From Podospora pseudoanserina (taxonomy: Eukaryota; Ascomycota; Sordariomycetes; Sordariales; Podosporaceae): a stretch of 64,000 nt of DNA. The stretch spans positions 2,433,001 through 2,497,000 of the forward strand of contig NC_085922.1 of NCBI RefSeq assembly GCF_035222485.1, written 5' to 3'. Positions 56,972-64,000 of the stretch are shown in pieces (within the stretch, counting starts at the first letter, position 1; each line of letters opens with the position of its first letter). The translations under genes and the position numbers were made by a program. The notes beneath the pieces were generated by a model. The model did no database searches, had not been told where the DNA came from, and worked only from the letters and a program-made list of their open reading frames with translations.

Positions 56972-58252
56972 TCAAAGCAATACCTTCGAAGCAACGGTCA
57001 ACAACCAAGCAGCATCATGCCAGCCACCCTCATTCTCCTTCGGCGGCGGGATACTCTCATCCACCATCGTCTTCATATTCTGCCCCTCCAGCCTCCTCAA
57101 GCATGACACCCTCCTCTCCATCTCATGTCCTGATCCCTCCCCATCCGTCGTCTCCCCATCATAATCATCCTCCGACTCCTCCTCATCGTCCTCCTCAACG
57201 GCAAAAAGCTTCACACCGAGCACATGGCCAAACCAAGACCCTACACCCCCGTTCCCAGTCCCCTTCACCAGCTTCCTCACGTACGCCTCATCTTCTGCCC
57301 CATCACCCGTGACAAACTCAGCGTCATCCACAGTGTAATTTTCTAGCTCCTCGTCAAAATTGACAAAATCCGGACCGGCAATCTCGTCGTCAGGGTTCTC
57401 CGCCACAGGAGTTGACCCCGACCCATTAGAGTTGAAGTAATCCTCCACAAAGGTTGTCATCCTATGGCTACTTCCGCCTGGCGTCATAGACCCAACCCGG
57501 GAGTGAGATCTGCTCCTAAAGCGGCTGTAGGCCGGGGAGGAGATGTTATCATCGTTGCCGTCAAGATGGACACTGCTTCTCCTAGAGGCGTGACGGGATA
57601 GGTGACGGGGGGTGTGCCGAGAGCCATAAACCAGCTCTTCTCTTTCCCTTGCGAGTTCCCGCTCAAAGGCTTCGTCTTCGGCGTCTTGAGGAGAGTGACC
57701 AGCCAAGGATGTAGACGAGGCGCGGGTGGAGAGCCAGGCTTGGCCTTTGGATTCCCGGGTTTCGAGGGAGATGATGGAGCCACAGCGGAGGAGCCAATCC
57801 GAGTCGGAGCGGTCGGTTTGTCTCAGCTGGTTTGGGTGGTGGGAGGAGCGGTGGCGTGGGGTGGTGGGGGAAGTGTGGAGGGAGGTTGAGCTTAGGCGAT
57901 GGGAGGCACGGGACTGGTTGTGGGGGAGGTGGGAGGAGGATTTCGATTTTGCGAGGGAGACTGAGGATCGGGACTTACGGGCGCCGGAGACGGAGGCGGA
58001 GCGGTTGTTGGGACCCGGGGAGCGGGAGAGGAGACGGGGGGTGGTAGGGGCGGATTTGCCTTGGAGGTAGGAGTAGGAGGTTACTGTTGGGGGAGCGGAG
58101 GTTGGGGTGGTGAGATCGTTGTCGTCGAGGATATCGTGGGCATCGTGAATAGGGAGTTTGGAGGTTAGAGGCGCGAGGGAGAGGTGGGTGAGGTTACCCG
58201 AGGATCGGGACTTGCGCCTGAAGGAAGAGTGTTGATTGTAGGCGACGTCCAT
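56972..58252 (-). CDS. Ser/Arg-rich fungal protein of unknown function (DUF3984-like)
   Basis: Single-exon gene, 426 aa. The N-terminal 250 residues are disordered and very rich in Ser, Arg, Thr and His (for example RKSRSSVSLAKSKSSSHLPH), with a conserved-looking island DSDWLLRCGSIISLETRESK. The C-terminal third is acidic and more ordered: FVNFDEELENYTVDDAEFVT, VGSWFGHVLGVKLFAVEEDD, then a long Glu/Asp patch and the ending GGWHDAAWLLTVASKVLL. This layout agrees with my memory of the fungal family DUF3984, which has no known function; the family name is from recall and needs an HMM search. Many RxxS sites suggest phosphorylation. Divergent from ELP1 across 1.0 kb. Confidence 0.72.
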   Translation of the reverse strand: MDVAYNQHSSFRRKSRSSGNLTHLSLAPLTSKLPIHDAHDILDDNDLTTPTSAPPTVTSYSYLQGKSAPTTPRLLSRSPGPNNRSASVSGARKSRSSVSLAKSKSSSHLPHNQSRASHRLSSTSLHTSPTTPRHRSSHHPNQLRQTDRSDSDWLLRCGSIISLETRESKGQAWLSTRASSTSLAGHSPQDAEDEAFERELAREREELVYGSRHTPRHLSRHASRRSSVHLDGNDDNISSPAYSRFRSRSHSRVGSMTPGGSSHRMTTFVEDYFNSNGSGSTPVAENPDDEIAGPDFVNFDEELENYTVDDAEFVTGDGAEDEAYVRKLVKGTGNGGVGSWFGHVLGVKLFAVEEDDEEESEDDYDGETTDGEGSGHEMERRVSCLRRLEGQNMKTMVDESIPPPKENEGGWHDAAWLLTVASKVLL

Positions 58253-59283
58253 GTTTTTGTTGGGGTAATGAGTTGTCGTCGTCTTCTAGCTGTCTAGTGG
58301 GTAGGCTATTAGAAGGCAATGGGAAGGCAAGAAAACGAACGTTGAATAACAACGAGTGAGAGAGAAGGGTGGAGTTTACCCCAGACTCCAGAAGCAAGTG
58401 ATATATGAAGCAATTAAGTAGTTTCACAGTCGGGCGGTCAGTTGTCGGTGGTGGTGCGATTGGGAAGGATGGGAAAGCTCTATCCCTTGTTTGTGGCACC
58501 CTGCAGGCCTGATTCCTCAACAATTGCTCGCTTTCAAAGCTCTGGAACGCGTCCGGCTGTAGTAGGGCGAGTTCTGATTCGCCCGTTTATTTAGAGCAAT
58601 GGCCACCACCACTGAAGCTTGAACGCCCTGGCAAAGGTACCAGCGACTTGTTAGTGGTAAATACTTTCCCGCGGTGTGCCGCTAAAGCAAGGCGGACTGT
58701 TTGGTACCCCGGTACAAGGCAAGCCACAGCCAATGACCGACCCCGCAGCTAAGCGCACTGACTCTAACATTTTGAGGCTGGTTAAACCCTGGGCTCTCGA
58801 AAGCTTCAGTCTATGGAGGGGCAGAGAGGGGCTATCAGCCATCAGTGTCATTGACTCTCGAGAACGGTGGTGATCTTTTCGAGGAGAACAAGCTTGTGAA
58901 TAGCCTTGAGACATCGAGTCACTCGGTCAAACTTGGCAGACGGATATCAAAGGCTGAAAAACACCGACAAAAATCAGCTAACTCGAGCTGCATGAGCATA
59001 GGCTTGAGCCCCTCGACTTACATACACACTACAACTCTTTTAAAATTTTCAGTCGCTTTTTTATTCACATTTTGCCACTTTTTCACTACGGAAATAGACG
59101 AGTGCTACCCTTCTGAACTACCCACTTCGTCCGCTCTCAGCTCTCACCACCTGGGCACCGGTGGCCGCCGAAAAGTCCCGAAAGAAGCTATATCCTGATA
59201 ATGATCGCACCACTACGGTGCTAAAACCAGCGATTGACTCATACCCAAAACTCATACCAAGAAAAGAGTTTTGACCGGACGAG
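58253..59283. promoter_or_regulatory. Divergent promoter: DUF3984-like gene / ELP1
   Basis: 1.03 kb between head-to-head genes, no gene seen. Close to ELP1 a T-rich tract (TTTTAAAATTTTCAGTCGCT and TTTTTTATTC at 59037-59090) may form the core promoter. Confidence 0.4.
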
Positions 59284-62200
59284 ATGCGGAACTTGCGCAA
59301 CATCGGCCACAGCGTCTTCAGGGATCCCGTCCCGGATTCTCCCTTTCCTACCGCCGCCTCGGCTTCGGCCCCCTTCTCGGCATCGTGTTGGGATGTCTCC
59401 AGGGATGAGGTGATTGTTGCCCGTGGCCCAACCGCCCATGATGCCCGGATCGAACTCTCGAGGGTGGTGAAGCACACTCATGAGCGTCCCCCTTGTCACT
59501 TGTAAGATACATACATATTCATCATTCTCATGTTAAAACAAGCATATAATCTAAGACTGCAATTTCTATGACATAGAAAATCAAGAAACATCGCAACATG
59601 GGATGCACTTTGCCCAAACGAAGATGGCAGTCCAGATGTTATCCGGAGTATACACTACTTCAGCGACACATTGACAACATGTGTCATCATGGCCGGCGGT
59701 GACATTGTCACTGTTACTGAAGACGAAGAAACCGCCGCTGGTGAAGCGCACATTGAGATCGTAGGCACATTGTCGCCCTCTATCTCGGCTGCTCGCTGGT
59801 CACCAGATGAAGAGCTACTTGCCATCGCAACAGGGGATGCCAAGGTGCTCTTCATGAGCCGGAGCTTTGATGTTATTTCAGAGGTTGGCCTCAGCGAAGA
59901 GGACTTGAGGCTGTCAAAGCATGTCTCTGTCGGATGGGGCAAGAAGGAGACTCAGTTTATCGGCAAGGGCGCCAAGGCCAAGGGGCTTCGAGACCCTACT
60001 ATTCCGGAGAAGGTAGACGAGGGCGCCTTGAGCTCAAACGATGATGGTCGGTGCACGATCAGTTGGAGAGGTGATGGTGCGTATGTTGCTGTCAACTTCC
60101 TTCAGCAAGGACAACGACGTGTGATCCGGGTGTACAACCGTGATGGTGAGTTGGACAGTGTCAGTGAACCCGTGGATGGGCTTGAGGGCGCTCTGAGTTG
60201 GCGGCCTGAGGGAAATCTCATGGCCGGGATTCAGCGTATCTCGGACCGTATTGACGTTGTGTTCTTTGAAAGAAATGGCCTGCGCCATGGGCAGTTCACA
60301 CTTCGAGCGCCCCAGGACTCCCCTGATGTGGCTGCAGAGCTGGCGCTTGAGTGGAACTCGGACTCAACCGTTCTAGCTGTTATCATGAAGGATAGAGTAC
60401 AGCTATGGACTACAGGCAACTACCACTGGTATCTGAAACAAGAGTTCCTCTGTGGTGACGGTGGTAGCAAGCACCACCAGAGTTCAAAGTTTGCCTGGCA
60501 TGCAGAGAAACCACTGTTGTGTGTTGCGGCGACAGCAGGTAAGATAACCTCTCTACTCCCTATTCTCCTCAGTTGTCTCACAAGTTGTGTAGGCAAAGTA
60601 CTTGTCAACGAGTACATTTTCACCATCGCCCGTGGGCCGGGAGTTTCTCCTCACGACTTCGGAGCTGTTGCCGTAATTGACGGTCAGACACTCAAATTCA
60701 CCCCTTTTCGGACGGCTAATGTGCCTCCTCCGATGGCCTTTGACGAACTCGAAGTCGAGTCTCCTATTATTGACGTTACAATCGGACGGGATTGCAACTC
60801 GATGGCCGTGCTGCACCGAGGTGGTGTTAGCTTCTTCGAGCTTATCATCCAGGGACCACGGATGCTACCCCCGAAGCTTGCCTCTACGGCTTCCTTTAGG
60901 AAGACACATGCCCAGTTATACGAGGAACATGTACTTCAGGTTGGCCTGTCTGGCTCAAATGAGGTTCACGTTCTTCAAATGTCGGAAGACATGGAGATTG
61001 TCAGGCACACATTTGATGGCACACAAACAAACGAACACGGGTGGCAAAAGACGGATGCAACTTCCATCACAACCATTACAACACCTATAGTGCCACCAGT
61101 TGTCGAGGAAGATGGAGTCATTGCTCAGGATTGGCGTGGCAGACTGAGCAGAATCATTGAAGGAGAACACCTCCCGCTTCCTGCCGAGTTTGCCAACTTC
61201 TTGCCCTGGACAAGTTACATTACACATTCAGGCGAGTTCCTGGCTTTTGGACAGGCTCGGAATGGCTATCTCTACTGCAACTCGACGCTACTGGCCAGGA
61301 ACTGTACTTCTTTTGTTGTTACCAAGCATCATCTCATCTTCACAACTACCAACCACTTCGTCAAGTTTGTTCACTTGGCTACGGAAGAAGAGCTTGAGGT
61401 TCCCCAGGACGACCCCGAGAATGACGAACGATGCCGGAGTATCGAGCGGGGAGGCAGGCTGGTCGTTGCCATGCCCAGCAGGATGAGCATTGTGCTTCAG
61501 ATGCCTCGTGGCAATCTTGAGACAATTTATCCCCGGGCTATGGTTTTGTCCGGCATCCGCGACCTTATCGAGGCCAAGAACTATGGCGCTGCTTTTGCGA
61601 CATGCCGCACTCAGCGTGTGGATATGAACCTGCTCTATGATCACCGACCGGAGCAGTTCCTGGAGCACGTCGGCTTGTTCTTGGAGCAGGTGAAGGATAC
61701 GGCCAACATTGACTTGTTCTTGTCCACTCTCAAGTAAGTTTCTTGAGTCTTTCAGAATCATCTGATGCCGTTTGCTGACTTTGTTTAGGGAGGAGGATGT
61801 CACCCGGACTATGTACAAGGACACCAAGGCTGGCTCAGCTCCGCAGTCGCAAGAAGCTGAAACGGCTGCTAAAGAAAGCAAGATCAACAAGATCTGTGAT
61901 GCTGTTTTGGCAAAGCTCAAGACCCAGAAGAACGCCAACCTCCAAAACATCATCACAGCGCATGTCTGCAAGAACCCACCAGCCCTCGATGATGGCTTGC
62001 GCGTGGTTGCCGATCTTATGCAAGAACATGAGGCACTAGCCGAACGTGCTGTTGAGCACATTTGCTTCCTGGTAGATGTCAACAGACTCTACGACCACGC
62101 CCTCGGTTTGTACAATCTCGAACTTACTTTGCTGGTTGCCCAGCAGTCTCAACGTGATCCCAGAGAGTATCTCCCATTTATTCAAGAACTTCACAAGATG

Positions 62201-63466
62201 CCAGAGCTCCAGCGAAAGTACACAATCGACGACAAGCTCGGGAACCACGAGAAAGCCCTGGACCATCTCAAGGCTCTTGGCGATTTCGAGGAGGTGAAGA
62301 CGTACACCGTCAAGCACAAGCTCTACCAGCACGCCTTGAGCATCTACCGTCACGACGAGCAGCACCACCGCGTAATTACCGACCTCTTCGCCGCCCACCT
62401 CAAGTCTATCTCCCAGTTTAAGGAAGCCGGCCTAGCCTACGAGTCACTCAACAGCTACCACGACGCCACAGACTGTTACCTCAAAGCGGGCGCCGCCTGC
62501 TGGCGCGAATGCCTCTACGTTGCCCAGCAGCAAGACCCGCCCATCACCGCTCAGCGACTAGAAGAAGTAGCAAGCGACCTTGCCGACGCCCTCCGCGAAG
62601 CAAAGGACTATGCCGCCGCGGCAACAATCCACATGGAGTACCTCTCTTCTATCGAATCCGCCATCCAATCCCTCTGCAAGGGCTACCTCTTTGCCGATGC
62701 GCTCCGGCTTGTCGCCCTGCACAAGCGACGTGACCTTCTTGAGAGCCATATTGACAGCGGCCTCGCGGATGCCTTCTCCTCCAGCATTGAGTTCTTGGCT
62801 GATTGCAAAGCCCAACTCAAGGCGCAAGTTCCGCGCATCCTTGAGCTCCGCAAGAAGGCAAAGGAGGACCCGCTGGCGTTTTACGAGGGGGAGAACCCCT
62901 TTGGGAGCAAGAACGCGGATGGTTATGACATCCCGGATGATATCTCTATTGCTGCTAGCTCGAGGGCGACGACGAGCGCGTCGATGTTTACGAGGTATAC
63001 CGGCAAGGCTGGGAGCGTGGGGACTGTTGGCTCCAATGTCTCGAGAGCAACAAGCAAAAACAGGAGGAGGGAGGAGAAGAAGAGGGCGAGGGGGAGGAAG
63101 GGGACGGTTTATGAGGAGGAGTATTTGGTTAATAGTGTCAGGAGGTTGGTGGAGAGGGTGGAGGGGACGAAGGGGGAGGTGGAGAGGTTGGTCTTTGGGT
63201 TGGTGAGGAGGGATATGCAGGAGCGGGCAAGGGTTATTGAGGAGGCGATGGGGGTTGTGCTGGAGGGGTGTAGGCAGGCTGTTGGGGAGGTTTGGCCGCA
63301 GGAGGAGAAACAGCAAGTTGAGGGTGAAGGGGAGGATGGAGAGGGGTGGAGGCCGGTGGGCGGGGATGGGGTGCTGTTTGAGAGTTTGGAGGCTATGAGG
63401 GCTAAGCAAACGGCACCGGTGGTGACGGGGTTCGAGAAGTTGGCACTTTTGGGGGGAAAGAAGTGA
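59284..63466 (+). CDS. ELP1: Elongator complex subunit 1 (Elp1/Iki3)
   Basis: Largest scaffold of Elongator, which adds the cm5/ncm5 groups to wobble uridine of tRNAs in the cytoplasm. Exons 59284-59501, 59577-60538, 60593-61733 and 61789-63466 give 1,332 aa (yeast 1,349). The start MRNLRNIGHSVFRD is the family N-terminus; exon 2 supplies NIATWDALCPNEDGSPDVIR and the WD40-type blades follow (TTCVIMAGGDIVTVTEDEET, SAARWSPDEELLAIATGDAK, VNEYIFTIARGPGVSPHDFG). The second half is alpha-solenoid/TPR-like (KEEDVTRTMYKDTK, VNRLYDHALGLYNLELTLLV). Near the C-terminus a basic segment (SRATSKNRRREEKKRARGRK) matches the tRNA-binding/dimerisation region. Intron 2 is 54 nt, in frame and stop-free, so unspliced reading adds 18 residues. 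The last 550 nt switch to G-rich codons. Confidence 0.95.
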
Positions 63467-63962
63467 GCGGTGGGTGGGATGTTGGAGGTATAGATTAAAA
63501 TTGGGGCTAAAAGCATTTGCATTGGTTGTTTAGGAAACGAGAGTAAGATAGGGTAGGCATAGCTCATGAAACGATGTTTTGTAGATTCACAATGCCTAGC
63601 TGTATAGTATGGCGTTATGCTTCGGGATGTGGTATATGGTTCCCCTGATTTCGACGCCACAAAACCTTGTTCTTTGTCTATCTCTTCCCAACAAGGCACG
63701 TAAACATTACCCCTTTTCAAAACCAACAAGCAAGGCAAAGGAAACAGATTTTTACCCGCGGTCATACTTCTCAGCGGCCATAGGCAGGAAAACTCCCTCT
63801 GTTGTCTTCAATCTTTTATTCTCATATGGACATGACAATTCTCAAATAGAGAGCCAAACGGGTACGCTACGTTTCATGACAAAGTGCTTCTCTTGCATCG
63901 CCCATTGCTAGCACTACATACCTACATTCTAGGCAAATTCTTCAACAACCCCACAAGAAACA
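63467..63962. other. Intergenic between ELP1 and tRNA-Gly
   Basis: 496 nt, no gene recognised. ELP1 3' flank followed by the 5' flank of the tRNA. Confidence 0.4.
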
Positions 63963-64000
63963 GCATCAGTGGTTTAGTGGTAAAATCCATCGTTGCCATC
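63963..64000 (+). tRNA. tRNA-Gly(GCC), 5' part, cut by the window end
   Basis: The last 38 nt start GCATCAGTGGTTTAGTGGTA, which is the acceptor 5' strand plus D-arm of eukaryotic tRNA-Gly and carries a matching A box (TGGTTTAGTGG). The anticodon arm follows with loop TTGCCAT, placing anticodon GCC. The variable loop, T-arm and 3' acceptor lie beyond the window, so integrity cannot be checked. Confidence 0.85.

Noticed and set aside
56555-56994. Hydrophobic minus-strand frames downstream of the DUF3984-like gene
   Set aside because: Several frames are equally hydrophobic because the strand is T-rich; most likely the 3' UTR.
62558-63409. 283-codon minus-strand frame opposite ELP1
   Set aside because: Leu/Pro-rich shadow of the G-rich 3' end of ELP1.
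1-64000. Transposons, retroelement copies, CRISPR arrays or prokaryotic-style systems
   Set aside because: No transposase, reverse transcriptase, integrase, long terminal or inverted repeats, or regular spacer repeats were seen; only simple sequence repeats.

Overview
This window is nuclear DNA of a filamentous ascomycete, most likely a Sordariomycete close to Podospora, Chaetomium or Neurospora. The genes carry short introns of about 54-65 nt with GTRNGT donors and CTAAC/CTGAC-type branch points, intergenic DNA is moderately long, and the gene set (GID5, RHO1, GET1, RUD3, NOP15, YPD1, ELP1) is fungal. I inferred exon structures by matching splice sites and phase to family expectations; there is no transcript evidence. 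No transposon, retroelement, CRISPR array or operon was recognised.

Layout, left to right. 0.4-8.8 kb: GID5 (+), a Vtc2/Vtc3-type polyphosphate-polymerase subunit (+) and mitochondrial ribosomal protein uL24m (-). 10.6-13.4 kb: RHO1 (+) and, opposite it, a 27-residue cysteine-rich microprotein (-) behind a strong TATA box. 14.6-19.4 kb: vacuolar amino-acid transporter AVT2 (-) and a GPI-type aspartic protease (-). 21.7-30.9 kb: a PTAR1-like protein (-), GET1 (+), a polytopic membrane protein with a CxxC motif (+), golgin RUD3 (-) and ribosome-biogenesis factor NOP15 (-). 31.1-37.5 kb: a tandem array on the minus strand of three related single-pass, cysteine-rich surface-receptor-like genes (copies A, B, C) plus a possible relic (D). 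38.7-49.5 kb: a 786-aa conserved orphan (+), a small zinc-binding orphan (-), a coiled-coil orphan (-) and an AKAP7-like 2H phosphoesterase (-). 50.4-51 kb: phosphorelay protein YPD1 (-). 51-57 kb: an unusually gene-poor interval. 57-64 kb: a DUF3984-like serine-rich protein (-), ELP1 (+), and the first 38 nt of a tRNA-Gly(GCC) cut by the window end.

Most genes are unrelated housekeeping functions: protein turnover, polyphosphate, mitochondrial translation, cell-wall GTPase signalling, tail-anchored protein insertion, Golgi tethering, 60S assembly, osmosensing phosphorelay and tRNA wobble modification. The least-explained items are the receptor-like array, with its shared intron phases, 30-33 nt microexon and repetitive tails; the intron-split metallothionein-like microprotein; and the sharp within-gene switches between C-ending and G/T-ending codons.
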